From contig CAAGCF010000044.1 in NCBI GenBank assembly GCA_900768265.1, positions 1-64,000 of the forward strand: DNA of 64,000 nt, written 5' to 3'. This DNA comes from an uncultured Collinsella sp. (GTDB lineage: Bacteria > Actinomycetota > Coriobacteriia > Coriobacteriales > Coriobacteriaceae). Below the pieces are notes generated by a model. That model was not told where the DNA came from and searched no databases. It saw only the letters and a list, made by a program, of their open reading frames with translations. The translations under genes and the position numbers were made by a program. Positions 1 to 8,760 of this stretch are shown here, piece after piece (within the stretch, counting starts at the first letter, position 1; each line of letters starts with the position of its first letter).

Positions 1-101
1 CCCGCTGTTTAAGTTTGTCGCGAGTTCCGCACGCAAAGGAAAGCACTTAATGTGCTTTCCGTCTTGCGCAGGACTGTAGAGCAGCAAACTTAAACAGCGG
101 G
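1..101 (+). repeat. Folded repeat element, copy 1
   Basis: A conserved 69-nt core lies at 17-85, flanked by perfectly complementary 16-nt arms (1-16 and 86-101). The left arm may extend beyond the window. The core folds into nested stems: GGAAAGCAC pairs with GTGCTTTCC around a TTAAT loop, CGCAA pairs with TTGCG outside it, and AGTTCC pairs with GGACT with one bulge. Near-identical cores occur at 17294-17362 and 58125-58194. This copy sits about 100 bp upstream of the rpsL promoter. It could be a structured RNA or a mobile hairpin element. Confidence 0.85.
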
Positions 102-204
102 CCGCCCGGCCCGGGAATCCGCCCCCGCGCACAGGAGGGGATTCCTTTTGTGTAGGCTTTGCGGAAATGTGCCAATTTTGGGATACGCCCGGCGGCGTGG
201 TCTG

Positions 205-233
205 TTGACGGCACAGCTAACGGCACGTATCCT
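205..233 (+). promoter_or_regulatory. Housekeeping-sigma promoter of the str operon
   Basis: TTGACG at 205-210 is followed after exactly 17 bp by TATCCT at 228-233, a good vegetative-sigma match. Transcription would start near 240 and give a leader of about 85 nt before rpsL. The -35 overlaps the end of a GGATACGCCCG motif (181-191) that also recurs before rplC and rplB. Confidence 0.65.
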
Positions 234-326
234 ATCGAACTGCGTGTTTCGTAGGGGGATGCTGACCCCTCGATTCAAGCCGTTGCACTTTACAGAGAGC
301 TGGAATCATTCGAGAAGGAGTACGCT

Positions 327-704
327 TTGCCTACTATTAACCAGCTGGTTCGCCAGGGCCGTCGTTCCGTGCCCAAGAAGTCCAAGAACGCTGCTCTGCA
401 GCACAACTCCCAGAAGCGCGGCGTGTGCACCCGCGTCTTCACCACGAGCCCCAAGAAGCCGAACTCGGCTCTTCGTAAGGTTGCCCGTGTTCGCCTTGTC
501 AACGGCATCGAAGTTACTGCTTACATCCCGGGTGAGGGCCACAACCTGCAGGAGCACTCCATCGTGCTCGTCCGCGGCGGTCGTGTCCGTGACCTCCCTG
601 GTGTCCGTTATCACGTCATCCGTGGCGCCTACGACGCTGCTCCGGTCCAGAACCGTATGCAGGCCCGTTCCAAGTACGGTGCTAAGCGCCCCAAGGCTAA
701 ATAA
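327..704 (+). CDS. rpsL: 30S ribosomal protein S12
   Basis: This 125-residue protein matches S12 along its full length, beginning [11 protein letters not shown] and containing the conserved KKPNSALRK and PGVRYHV segments of the decoding-centre loops. The start is TTG at 327, supported by GAAGGAG six bases upstream and by the normal S12 N-terminus. It is the first gene of the str operon; rpsG follows after 73 bp. Lys at the classical streptomycin-sensitive position in TSPKKPNS is present. Confidence 0.98.
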   Translation: MPTINQLVRQGRRSVPKKSKNAALQHNSQKRGVCTRVFTTSPKKPNSALRKVARVRLVNGIEVTAYIPGEGHNLQEHSIVLVRGGRVRDLPGVRYHVIRGAYDAAPVQNRMQARSKYGAKRPKAK

Positions 705-777
705 GCCAGATAACGTTTTGATACTTTCGCCGTGTGCCGCCTAAGCGCCGCACGGTAGACACTTAAGGAGATTTCAC

Positions 778-1251
778 ATGCCGCGTCGTGCAGCAGCTAA
801 TCGTCGTGAGGTTCAGCCTGACGCCGTTTACAACAACCGCCTGGTGACTCAGCTCATCAACAAGGTCCTTCTTGACGGCAAGAAGGCCACCGCTGAGCGC
901 ATCGTTTACACCGCTTTCGAGATCGTTGCCGAGAAGTCCGAGGGTGGCGACGCTCTCGCTACCTTCAAGAAGGCTATGGACAACGTCAAGCCCACGCTCG
1001 AGGTTAAGCCCAAGCGTGTCGGTGGCGCTACCTATCAGGTCCCGATGGAGGTCAACTCCCGTCGTTCCACCGCTCTGGGCATCCGCTGGATCGTCAACTT
1101 CTCCCGCGCTCGCAAGGAGAAGACCATGGCCGAGCGTCTCGCCAACGAGATCCTCGACGCCTCCAACGGCCTGGGCGCTTCCGTCAAGAAGCGTGAGGAC
1201 GTCTTCAAGATGGCCGAGGCCAACCGCGCGTTCTCTCACTATCGTTGGTAA
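778..1251 (+). CDS. rpsG: 30S ribosomal protein S7
   Basis: This 157-residue protein starts [15 protein letters not shown] and has the S7 signature regions [11 protein letters not shown] and [23 protein letters not shown]7 nucleates assembly of the 30S head. AAGGAGATTTCAC precedes the ATG. fusA begins 19 bp after its stop, so the genes are co-transcribed. Confidence 0.98.
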   Translation: MPRRAAANRREVQPDAVYNNRLVTQLINKVLLDGKKATAERIVYTAFEIVAEKSEGGDALATFKKAMDNVKPTLEVKPKRVGGATYQVPMEVNSRRSTALGIRWIVNFSRARKEKTMAERLANEILDASNGLGASVKKREDVFKMAEANRAFSHYRW

Positions 1252-1270
1252 GTTAAGGTAAGGAACTAAC

Positions 1271-3370
1271 ATGGCTAAGCCTAAGTACAAGCTTTCCGAT
1301 ACCCGTAACATCGGCATCATGGCTCACATCGATGCCGGTAAGACCACCACGACCGAGCGTATTCTTTACTACACCGGTAAGACCCACAAGATCGGTGAGG
1401 TCCATGAGGGCGCTGCCACCATGGACTGGATGGTTCAGGAGCAGGAGCGCGGCGTAACCATTACCTCCGCTGCCACCACCTGCTTCTGGAAGAAGGACGG
1501 TACCGACTACCGCATCCAGATCATCGACACCCCGGGCCACGTTGACTTCACCGCCGAGGTCGAGCGCTGCCTGCGCGTCCTCGATGGCGCTGTCGCCGTC
1601 TTCGACGCCGTTGCCGGCGTTCAGCCCCAGTCTGAGACCGTTTGGCGTCAGGCTACCACCTTCAACGTCCCCCGCATCGCCTTCATCAACAAGTATGACC
1701 GCGTGGGCGCTGACTTCTTCAACGCTATCGAGACCATGAAGGATCGTCTCGACGCTAACGCCGTGGCCGCTCAGGTCCCGATGGGCGCCGAGGACAACTT
1801 CTGGGGCGTCATCGACCTGGTCACCATGACTGCATGGGACTTCAAGGCCGACGAGAAGGGTATGACCTACCCCGAGCCCATGGATGAGATCCCGGCCGAG
1901 TTCGCCGACATCGCCGCCACCAAGCGCGAGGAGCTCCTCGACGCTGCTGCCAGCTTTGACGACGAGCTCATGGAGAAGATCCTCATGGAGGAGGATTTCA
2001 CCGTCGAGGAGCTCAAGGCTGCTTTGCGCAAGGGCGTTCTGGCCAACGAGCTCAACCTCGTCTTCGTGGGCTCCGCCTACAAGAACAAGGGCGTTCAGGA
2101 GCTGCTCGACGCTGTCGTCGACTACCTGCCCAGCCCGCTCGACGTCGAGGCCGTCACCGGTACCGATCCGGACACCGGCGAGGAGATCCAGCGTCATCCT
2201 TCCTTCGACGAGCCTTTCTCCGGCCTGGTCTTCAAGATCATGACCGACCCGTTCGTCGGTAAGCTCACCTACGTCCGCGTTTACTCCGGCCGCGCCGAGT
2301 CCGGCTCCTACGTTGTCAACGCTTCCAACGGTCAGCGCGAGCGTCTCGGCCGCATCCTCGAGATGAACGCCGCCGAGCGTATCGACCGTGACGACGCTGC
2401 CGCCGGCGACATCGTCGCTTGCGTCGGCTTCAAGAACTCCACCACCGGTGACACCCTGTGCGCCGAGGGCAAGGAGATCGTCCTCGAGAAGATCGAGTTC
2501 GCTAAGCCCGTTATCGACGTTGCCATCGAGCCCAAGACCAAGGCCGAGCAGGACAAGATGTCCCTGGCTCTGACCAAGCTCGCCGAGGAGGACCCGACCT
2601 TCCAGGTGTCCACCAACCACGAGACCGGCCAGACCATCATCGCCGGCATGGGCGAGCTGCACCTCGAGATCATCGTCGACCGTCTGCTCCGCGAGTTCAA
2701 GGTTGACGCTAACGTTGGTAAGCCCCAGGTCGCCTACCGCGAGACCGCTGGTCACGACGTCGAGAAGGCTGAGGGCAAGTTCGTCCGTCAGTCCGGCGGT
2801 CGCGGTCAGTACGGCCACGCCGTCATCAAGCTCGAGAAGATGGAGGAGGGCTTCGGCTACGAGTTCGTCAACGCTATCGTCGGCGGTGTCGTGCCCAAGG
2901 AGTACATCCCGTCCATCGACAAGGGCATCCAGGAGGCCCTGAACACCGGTGTTATCGCCGGCTTCCCGGTCCTCGACGTTAAGGTCACCCTGTTCGACGG
3001 TTCTTACCACGAGGTCGACTCCTCCGAGGCCGCCTTCAAGATCGCCGGTTCCATGGCTATCAAGGACGCCCTCAAGAAGTCCGATCCGCAGCTGCTCGAG
3101 CCGATCATGGCTGTCGAGGTCGAGACCCCCGAGCAGTACATGGGCGACGTTATGGGCAACCTCTCCGGTCGCCGCGGCAAGATCGAGGGCATGGAGGATC
3201 GCAAGAACAGCAAGCTCATCCGTGCCAAGGTGCCGCTGGGCGAGATGTTCGGTTACGCTACCGACCTTCGCTCCCAGACCCAGGGCCGTGCATCCTACAC
3301 GATGCAGTTCGACTCTTATGAGCCCGCGCCCAAGTCCATCGTGGACGAGGTCATGAGCAAGAACGCCTAA
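1271..3370 (+). CDS. fusA: Elongation factor G
   Basis: This 699-residue translocase is of normal length for EF-G. The G1 motif [15 protein letters not shown] (about residues 17-31), switch [11 protein letters not shown] (about 87-95) and NKYDR mark the GTPase. NKYDR replaces the usual NKMDR, a conservative change. The C-terminal domains follow (GGRGQYGH and the [12 protein letters not shown] region). It promotes tRNA/mRNA translocation and, with RRF, ribosome recycling. No tuf gene follows; rpsJ comes next after 60 bp. Confidence 0.98.
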   Translation: MAKPKYKLSDTRNIGIMAHIDAGKTTTTERILYYTGKTHKIGEVHEGAATMDWMVQEQERGVTITSAATTCFWKKDGTDYRIQIIDTPGHVDFTAEVERCLRVLDGAVAVFDAVAGVQPQSETVWRQATTFNVPRIAFINKYDRVGADFFNAIETMKDRLDANAVAAQVPMGAEDNFWGVIDLVTMTAWDFKADEKGMTYPEPMDEIPAEFADIAATKREELLDAAASFDDELMEKILMEEDFTVEELKAALRKGVLANELNLVFVGSAYKNKGVQELLDAVVDYLPSPLDVEAVTGTDPDTGEEIQRHPSFDEPFSGLVFKIMTDPFVGKLTYVRVYSGRAESGSYVVNASNGQRERLGRILEMNAAERIDRDDAAAGDIVACVGFKNSTTGDTLCAEGKEIVLEKIEFAKPVIDVAIEPKTKAEQDKMSLALTKLAEEDPTFQVSTNHETGQTIIAGMGELHLEIIVDRLLREFKVDANVGKPQVAYRETAGHDVEKAEGKFVRQSGGRGQYGHAVIKLEKMEEGFGYEFVNAIVGGVVPKEYIPSIDKGIQEALNTGVIAGFPVLDVKVTLFDGSYHEVDSSEAAFKIAGSMAIKDALKKSDPQLLEPIMAVEVETPEQYMGDVMGNLSGRRGKIEGMEDRKNSKLIRAKVPLGEMFGYATDLRSQTQGRASYTMQFDSYEPAPKSIVDEVMSKNA

Positions 3371-3430
3371 GTTCGAGCTCCCTGTTACGTAATCCGCGAG
3401 AACATCTCTCGCACTCTTTGGAGGTTTAAG

Positions 3431-3739
3431 TTGGCTACCCAGAAGATCCGCATTCGCCTCAAGGGCTATGATCACGAGGTCGTCGATCAGTCCGCGAAGC
3501 TCATCGTTGAGACCGCTCAGAAGACCGGCGCTCGCGTTTCCGGTCCTGTCCCCCTGCCCACCGAGCGCAACCTGTACACGGTTATCCGCTCGCCGCACGT
3601 GAACAAGGACTCCCGTGAGCAGTTCGAGATGCGCACCCACAAGCGCCTCATTGACATCCTCGACCCCACCTCGGGCACTGTTGATTCGCTCATGCGTCTC
3701 GACCTCCCCGCTGGCGTCGACATCGACATCAAGCTCTAA
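3431..3739 (+). CDS. rpsJ: 30S ribosomal protein S10
   Basis: This 102-residue S10 ([19 protein letters not shown] at the N-terminus, [26 protein letters not shown] loop) is essential for 30S head structure and is also NusE in antitermination. The start is TTG with GGAGG nine bases upstream. Unusually it closes the str operon with its own terminator and is about 14 kb away from rplC, its usual partner in the S10 operon. Confidence 0.98.
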   Translation: MATQKIRIRLKGYDHEVVDQSAKLIVETAQKTGARVSGPVPLPTERNLYTVIRSPHVNKDSREQFEMRTHKRLIDILDPTSGTVDSLMRLDLPAGVDIDIKL

Positions 3740-3760
3740 GCGATATTCCTCATAGCTTAA

Positions 3761-3800
3761 AGGGCTCCGCTGCCATTACGGTAGCGGGGCTCTTTTGTTT
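3761..3800 (+). terminator. Intrinsic terminator after rpsJ
   Basis: GGGCTCCGCTGCC and GGTAGCGGGGCTC form a GC-rich stem closed by a five-base loop and followed by TTTTGTTTT. It ends the str operon 21 bp after the rpsJ stop and separates it from the convergent birA gene. Confidence 0.9.
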
Positions 3801-3854
3801 TGAGCTTAGGTTTTAAGAGGCGAATAATGCTGCTGAGAGGATGGCTTTGGCACC

Positions 3855-4631
3855 CTATGCGCTCAAAGGGCGCAAGGATGCTTCTTCGAAGTGGAATGCG
3901 CGGAGCCCGCCCTCCGTCTCGATGTTCGCGCGACCATAATCGTCGACCGTTCTGAATATTCCTCGCGCCAGCTCTTCTCCAGCGGGGGAGCGGGCAATTA
4001 CGTGGTTCCCAATCCAATTGAGGTGGGCGACATAATCATCGAGGATGGGCGCAAGCGGGCCGACGCTACTCTCCATTGTATTAAGGCACTTCTCCCAAGT
4101 GTCTACACCCTCAACGACCGCATTGTAGACCGCATCGAGCAGCGTATCGACCGTGGGGACATTCTTGTTGAGATCCGAGAGGCCGATTGCCGCCAGCCCG
4201 CCATCGGGAACCTCCGAGGGCACATAGTTCACATTGACGCCAATGCCGCAGACGGCGAAGGGTTTGCCTTCGTTATCGCGTGCTGCCTCGACTAAGATGC
4301 CGCCAAGTTTGCGCCCTCGAGCGACCAAGTCGTTGGGCCATTTGAGGCCAATCTCGTTTGCAAGACCCTGTTTTTCGAGCGCCTCGAGCACCGCTAGGCC
4401 GCTGACGGCAGCAAGACCAGAGTACTTCGCAGGATTAACGCATGGACGCAGGACAATCGAAAGCAATAGGTTGCCGGCGGTTGAATCCCACTTGTGGCCG
4501 CGCCGGCCGCGTCCTGCTGTCTGAGCCCGGGCGGCAAGTCCCGTGCCATGCGGCGCTCCCTGTTTACCTGCTTCGAGCAGGTCATCGTTGGTCGATCCGG
4601 TTACGTCGACTATCGTTAATTTGGCATCCAT
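3855..4631 (-). CDS. birA: Biotin--[acetyl-CoA-carboxylase] ligase, monofunctional
   Basis: This 258-residue group I (no DNA-binding domain) biotin protein ligase makes biotinyl-AMP and transfers biotin to the carrier lysine of AccB. The signature GRGRRGHKWDS, the KWPNDL motif and GILVEA are all present. I chose ATG at 4631 because AAGGAGGT lies nine bases upstream; a longer reading adds 27 residues without family similarity. It is divergent from the fatty-acid operon that encodes its substrate AccB, and shares with it an intergenic region carrying a duplicated operator-like sequence. Confidence 0.93.
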   Translation of the reverse strand: MDAKLTIVDVTGSTNDDLLEAGKQGAPHGTGLAARAQTAGRGRRGHKWDSTAGNLLLSIVLRPCVNPAKYSGLAAVSGLAVLEALEKQGLANEIGLKWPNDLVARGRKLGGILVEAARDNEGKPFAVCGIGVNVNYVPSEVPDGGLAAIGLSDLNKNVPTVDTLLDAVYNAVVEGVDTWEKCLNTMESSVGPLAPILDDYVAHLNWIGNHVIARSPAGEELARGIFRTVDDYGRANIETEGGLRAFHFEEASLRPLSA

Positions 4632-4725
4632 AACGGCTGCTACCTCCTTAATGAATAAGTGAATAACGTAATGGTGTCGAGAGGCAGACACAATGTGAAG
4701 CCTTTGTCGCATTTGGACAATTTAA

Positions 4726-4791
4726 TGTTAACACGTCAACAACGACTGAAATGCGCTATCCTCTCTTGGTCGATGTAAACACGTCAACAAC
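4726..4791. promoter_or_regulatory. Duplicated operator-like sequence between birA and fabH
   Basis: TGTTAACACGTCAACAAC (4726-4743) and TGTAAACACGTCAACAAC (4774-4791) differ at one of 18 positions and are 48 bp apart. Each contains an imperfect palindrome around TTAACACGTCAA. A TATCCT -10-like hexamer at 4757-4762 lies between them, so a bound repressor would cover the fabH promoter and the start of the divergent birA transcript. The regulator is not identifiable from this window. Confidence 0.55.
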
Positions 4792-4807
4792 TCAAAGGAG
4801 GTTAGTG

Positions 4808-5767
4808 ATGGGTTTCACGATTCTTGGAACAGGCTCGGCGCTTCCCAAGCGCAGTGTTTCCAATGACGAGCTGTCCGAGTTCCTCGATACCTCGGATGAG
4901 TGGATTTTTACCCGCACAGGTATTAAGAGTCGCCACGTCTGCACCACCGAGTCACTTGACGACCTTGCCGTAGCGGCGAGCGAGCGGGCACTTCAGGTGT
5001 CCGGAATCGACGCGAGCCAGTTGGATCTGATCGTCTGCTCGACGACGACGGGTGACCACCTTGTTCCCGCCGAGGCGTGTGCCGTTGCTGAGCGACTGGG
5101 CGCGACGTGCCCTGCCTTCGATGTCTCGGCTGCCTGTGCCGGCTTCGTATTTGCGCTCGATGTTGCCGAGGGCTATATCGCCCGGGGTCGTGCCAAGCGC
5201 GTGCTTATCATTGCTGCCGAGCAGATGACGCGTGCGCTCGACTGGACCGACCGCGCCACCTGCGTGCTCTTTGGCGATGGGGCAGGCGCCGCGGTGGTTG
5301 AGGCTGGGGGAGACAGCCCCCTTGCCGTTGAGCTTTCGACGGCGCCCGACGTCGAGACGTTGCGCGTTCCCGGTCTGGTTGGCACCTCGCCGTTTAAGGC
5401 CTCCGCAGATAGCGAGAGCGTGCTGTCCATGAATGGCCGCCGCGTGTTCAAGTTCGGCGTCAACGCGATTTGCGACACGGTCCATAAGCTTGCGAGCGAT
5501 GCGGGCATTTCGGTCGAGGACATCGACCATTTTGTATTCCATCAGGCTAACGAACGAATCCTGAGTCAGGCGGTCAAGCGCCTCGGTGTGCCAGACAAGC
5601 GCGTGGTTCGAACGCTGCGCGAGACTGGCAACATTTCGAGCGCCTGCATTCCCTTTGCGCTTGACCGGCTGGCACGCACCGACGCACTGAATGCGGGCGA
5701 TACCATCGCCCTCGTTGGATTTGGCGCCGGTCTGGATATAGGTGGCTATCTACTTCGTTGGAAGTAG
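4808..5767 (+). CDS. fabH: 3-oxoacyl-ACP synthase III
   Basis: This 319-residue KAS III condenses acetyl-CoA with malonyl-ACP to start fatty-acid synthesis. The nucleophile is Cys110 in DVSAACAGF, and the His and Asn of the triad are visible in HFVFHQANERI and ETGNISSA. ATG at 4808 follows AAAGGAGGT. It is the first gene of the operon, 52 bp before acpP, in the same place as in the Streptococcus pneumoniae fab cluster. Confidence 0.96.
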   Translation: MGFTILGTGSALPKRSVSNDELSEFLDTSDEWIFTRTGIKSRHVCTTESLDDLAVAASERALQVSGIDASQLDLIVCSTTTGDHLVPAEACAVAERLGATCPAFDVSAACAGFVFALDVAEGYIARGRAKRVLIIAAEQMTRALDWTDRATCVLFGDGAGAAVVEAGGDSPLAVELSTAPDVETLRVPGLVGTSPFKASADSESVLSMNGRRVFKFGVNAICDTVHKLASDAGISVEDIDHFVFHQANERILSQAVKRLGVPDKRVVRTLRETGNISSACIPFALDRLARTDALNAGDTIALVGFGAGLDIGGYLLRWK

Positions 5768-5819
5768 TCGCACATAGGAAATAAAAACGCCCCTAGGGCA
5801 CAAACAAAGGAGAACTACC

Positions 5820-6056
5820 ATGGCAGATCAGAAGACCTTCGAGCGCGTTTGCGATGTTATCCGCGAGACCGCCGGTCTTGACGACGTCGAGATGAAGCCC
5901 GAGTCCACGCTCGAGGAGATTGGTCTCGACAGTCTGGGCACCGTCGAGATCCTCGTCGCCGTTGAGGACGAGTTTGGCATCCAGCTCGATACCGAGGAGA
6001 ACCCCAAGACGGTCGGCGAGTTCGCCGATACGGTTGAGGCGGCATTGGAGAAGTAG
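5820..6056 (+). CDS. acpP: Acyl carrier protein
   Basis: This 78-residue acidic protein carries the DSL phosphopantetheine site (GLDSLGTVEI, Ser38). It shuttles the growing acyl chain between the Fab enzymes. Its length and charge are typical. AAAGGAG precedes the ATG; fabK begins 2 bp after the stop, which suggests translational coupling. Confidence 0.97.
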   Translation: MADQKTFERVCDVIRETAGLDDVEMKPESTLEEIGLDSLGTVEILVAVEDEFGIQLDTEENPKTVGEFADTVEAALEK

Positions 6057-6058
6057 AG

Positions 6059-7003
6059 ATGCTCAAGACTCCTCTCTGCGATCTGCTCGGCATCGAAAAG
6101 CCCGTGTTCCAGGGCGGTATGGCCTGGATCGCCGACGCCTCGCTGGCGTCCGCGGTGTCCGAGGCGGGCGGCTTAGGGATTATCGCGGCCATGAACGCCG
6201 ACGCCAACTGGCTGCGCGACCAGATTCATGAGCTGCGCGCCAGGACGGATAAGCCCTTTGGCGTCAACGTCATGCTCATGAGCCCGTTTGCCGACGAGGT
6301 CGCGCGGGTCGTGATTGACGAGCGGGTGCCGGTCGTCGTGACGGGTGCCGGCAATCCCACCAAGTACATGAAGGCGTGGAACGAGGCGGGCATCAAGGTC
6401 ATCCCGGTCGTTGCCTCGGTGGCGCTGGCGCGCCTCGTGGCGCGTCGTGGAGCCACTGCCGTGGTTGCCGAGGGTACCGAATCAGGCGGCCATATTGGCG
6501 AGACCTCGACGATGGCACTGGTGCCGCAGGTTGTCGATGCGGTCGATATTCCCGTGGTTGCGGCTGGCGGTATCGCCGATGGCCGCGGCGTGGCGGCCGC
6601 CTTTATGCTGGGCGCCGCCGGCGTGCAGGTGGGTACGCGCTTTCTGATCGCAGATGAGTGCACCGTATCGGAGCAGTACAAGGAGATGGTCCTGAAGGCC
6701 AACGACACCTCGACGCGTGCGACCGGCCGCTCGACGGGACACCCGGTGCGTGCCCTCAAGAGCCCCTTCACCAACGCCTACGCCAAGAGCGAGGCGGCGG
6801 GCGTAAGCGTCGAGGAGCTCGGGGCCATGGGCACGGGCGCCCTTCGCAAGGCCGCCAAGGACGGCAATTACGAAGAGGGCTCGTTTTTGTGTGGACAGAT
6901 TGCCGGCATGGTCAACGAGCGCCAAAGTGCACGTGAAATCGTTGACGACCTGGTCGATGGCGCCGAGCACGTCCTGAAGGGTGCGTGCGCATGGGTGGCG
7001 TAG
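6059..7003 (+). CDS. fabK: Enoyl-ACP reductase II (FMN)
   Basis: This 314-residue TIM-barrel flavoprotein of the nitronate monooxygenase/FabK family carries out the last reductive step of elongation. Visible motifs are FQGGMAWIAD at the N-terminus, VTGAGNP, EGTESGGHIGE near the flavin phosphate and AAGGIADGRGVAAA. Position between acpP and fabD supports FabK rather than nitronate monooxygenase. No FabI is encoded nearby, so this is probably the main enoyl reductase and would predict triclosan tolerance. Confidence 0.93.
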   Translation: MLKTPLCDLLGIEKPVFQGGMAWIADASLASAVSEAGGLGIIAAMNADANWLRDQIHELRARTDKPFGVNVMLMSPFADEVARVVIDERVPVVVTGAGNPTKYMKAWNEAGIKVIPVVASVALARLVARRGATAVVAEGTESGGHIGETSTMALVPQVVDAVDIPVVAAGGIADGRGVAAAFMLGAAGVQVGTRFLIADECTVSEQYKEMVLKANDTSTRATGRSTGHPVRALKSPFTNAYAKSEAAGVSVEELGAMGTGALRKAAKDGNYEEGSFLCGQIAGMVNERQSAREIVDDLVDGAEHVLKGACAWVA

Positions 7004-7917
7004 CGTTTCTGTTTGCCGGCCAGGGCGCCCAGCACCCCGCGATGGGCGTCGACCTGATCGAGGCATCGCCGGCCGCCGCCGAGGTGTTCGCCATTGCCGA
7101 CGAGGTGCGCCCGGGGACCAGTGAGCAGTGCCGAAGCGCCTCCAAGGAGGAACTCTCGCAGACCGAGAACACGCAGCCGTGCGTGTTCGTTCACGATCTG
7201 GCAGCGGCTGCCGCCCTGCGTGAGCGCGGCGTGGTACCTGCCGCCTGTGCGGGTTTTTCGCTTGGCGAGGTCGCCGCGCTCACCTTTGCGGGGGCGTTCG
7301 ATACGCGAGCGGGCTTTAAGCTCGTGTGCGAGCGCGCGGCGCTGATGGCCGCGGCTGCCGAGCGCCATCCGGGCGGCATGCGCGCCGTCATCAAGCTCGA
7401 TGCGGCGCAAGTCGAGAACCTGGCAAAACAGGCCGGCGAGGACTGCTGGCCGGTCAACTACAACAGTCCGCAGCAGACGGTTGTTGCCGGAGCGCCCGAG
7501 GCGCTGCAGGAGCTCGACGTCCTAGTAAAAGAGGCTGGCGGCCGCGCTATGAAAGTTGCGGTGTCGGGCGCATTTCATAGCCCCTATATGGCCGAGGCGA
7601 CTGAGGGGCTGGCGACGTATATCCAAGCCGGCCACGCGCCGTCACCGCTGCTGATTCCGGTCATGGCAAACATGACGGCGGCGCCCTATCCGGCGGACCC
7701 GCGAGCGGCATCGGATGTCTTGGCCAATCAGGTGAGTCATGTCGTTCGTTGGGTCGACACGCTGCATACTCTGCAGAATCAGGGCATCGACACGTTTATT
7801 GAGGTCGGCCCTGGCAAAACGCTGTCGGGCCTGGTCAAGCGTACGCTGAGCGACGTTCGCGTGTATTCGTGCGAAACGGCCGAGCAGGTCGCAACTATTG
7901 CCGACGAGCTCGCATAG
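6991..7917 (+). CDS. fabD: Malonyl-CoA:ACP transacylase
   Basis: This 308-residue transacylase loads malonate on ACP. The family signature FAGQGAQ lies at the N-terminus, the nucleophile is in GFSLGE, and the catalytic His is in SGAFHSPYM. The reading frame overlaps the 3' end of fabK. Both GTG at 6985 and ATG at 6991 are possible starts; I prefer ATG with AAGGG upstream. Confidence 0.95.
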   Translation: MGGVAFLFAGQGAQHPAMGVDLIEASPAAAEVFAIADEVRPGTSEQCRSASKEELSQTENTQPCVFVHDLAAAAALRERGVVPAACAGFSLGEVAALTFAGAFDTRAGFKLVCERAALMAAAAERHPGGMRAVIKLDAAQVENLAKQAGEDCWPVNYNSPQQTVVAGAPEALQELDVLVKEAGGRAMKVAVSGAFHSPYMAEATEGLATYIQAGHAPSPLLIPVMANMTAAPYPADPRAASDVLANQVSHVVRWVDTLHTLQNQGIDTFIEVGPGKTLSGLVKRTLSDVRVYSCETAEQVATIADELA

Positions 7918-7947
7918 TCCACAGGGCTGTAACCCGAAAGGAATGAC

Positions 7948-8721
7948 ATGGGCAACTTGAACAACGGCGCGCTCGAGCGCAACGACTCACGTCGCGTGGC
8001 ACTGGTCACGGGCGGCTCGCGGGGTATCGGCCGCGCCTGCGCTGTCGGTCTGGCGGAGGACGGCTTTGATATCGCCGTCGTCTATGCCGGCAGCGTCGAT
8101 GCGGCGCGCAAGACGTGCGAAGCCTGTGAGGCGGTTGGCGCCACGGCACGCGCATATCAATGCGACGTGGCCGATCCCGCTGCCGTCAACGCGTGCGTGG
8201 AAGCGGTCCTCAACGACTTTGGCTCCATTTGGGTGCTCGTCAACAACGCCGGCATCACCCGCGATGGCCTGCTCATGCGCATGGGCGATGACGCATTCGA
8301 TCGCGTGCTCGATGTCAATCTCAAGGGAACATTCAATATGACGCGCGCGCTCACCAAGACCTTTATGCGCCAGCGCGGCGGTTGCGTCGTCAACATGAGC
8401 TCGGTCGTGGGCCTGATGGGCAATGCCGGGCAAGCCAACTACGCTGCTTCCAAGGCGGGCGTGATAGGGCTTACCAAGGCGGTGGCGCGCGAGCTTGCGC
8501 CTCGTGGCGTACGAGCGAACGCGGTCGCCCCCGGGTTTGTCGAGACAGATATGACGGCAAAGCTCTCGGAGAAGGTGCGTACGGCAACCGAGGAACAGAT
8601 TCCCCTTAAGCGCATGGCACGTCCCGAGGAAGTGGCCGGCGTGGTGCGCTTTTTAGCGAGCGATGCGGCTGCTTACATTACGGGCGAGGTCGTGCGCGTC
8701 GACGGCGGAATGGCGATGTAG
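7948..8721 (+). CDS. fabG: 3-oxoacyl-ACP reductase
   Basis: This 257-residue short-chain dehydrogenase reduces beta-ketoacyl-ACP with NADPH. It has the cofactor motif TGGSRGIGRA, the NNAG motif and the catalytic Ser-Tyr-Lys set in MSSVVGLMGNAGQANYAASK. It ends VDGGMAM, typical of FabG. A short N-terminal extension of about 14 residues precedes the fold. GAAAGGAATGAC precedes the ATG. Confidence 0.96.
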   Translation: MGNLNNGALERNDSRRVALVTGGSRGIGRACAVGLAEDGFDIAVVYAGSVDAARKTCEACEAVGATARAYQCDVADPAAVNACVEAVLNDFGSIWVLVNNAGITRDGLLMRMGDDAFDRVLDVNLKGTFNMTRALTKTFMRQRGGCVVNMSSVVGLMGNAGQANYAASKAGVIGLTKAVARELAPRGVRANAVAPGFVETDMTAKLSEKVRTATEEQIPLKRMARPEEVAGVVRFLASDAAAYITGEVVRVDGGMAM

Positions 8722-8760
8722 AAACCAGGGCCGAAGAACGGCTTGGATGAGGAGACCATG

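Noticed and set aside
1253..3640. Long antisense open frame (795 codons) opposite fusA
   Set aside because: It is the mirror of strongly biased GC-rich codons in fusA and encodes a Leu/Gly/Val/Asp-rich nonsense protein with no ribosome-binding site; the same holds for the large antisense frames opposite fabF-accC (8653-11079), the PTS genes, ygfK and xdhD.
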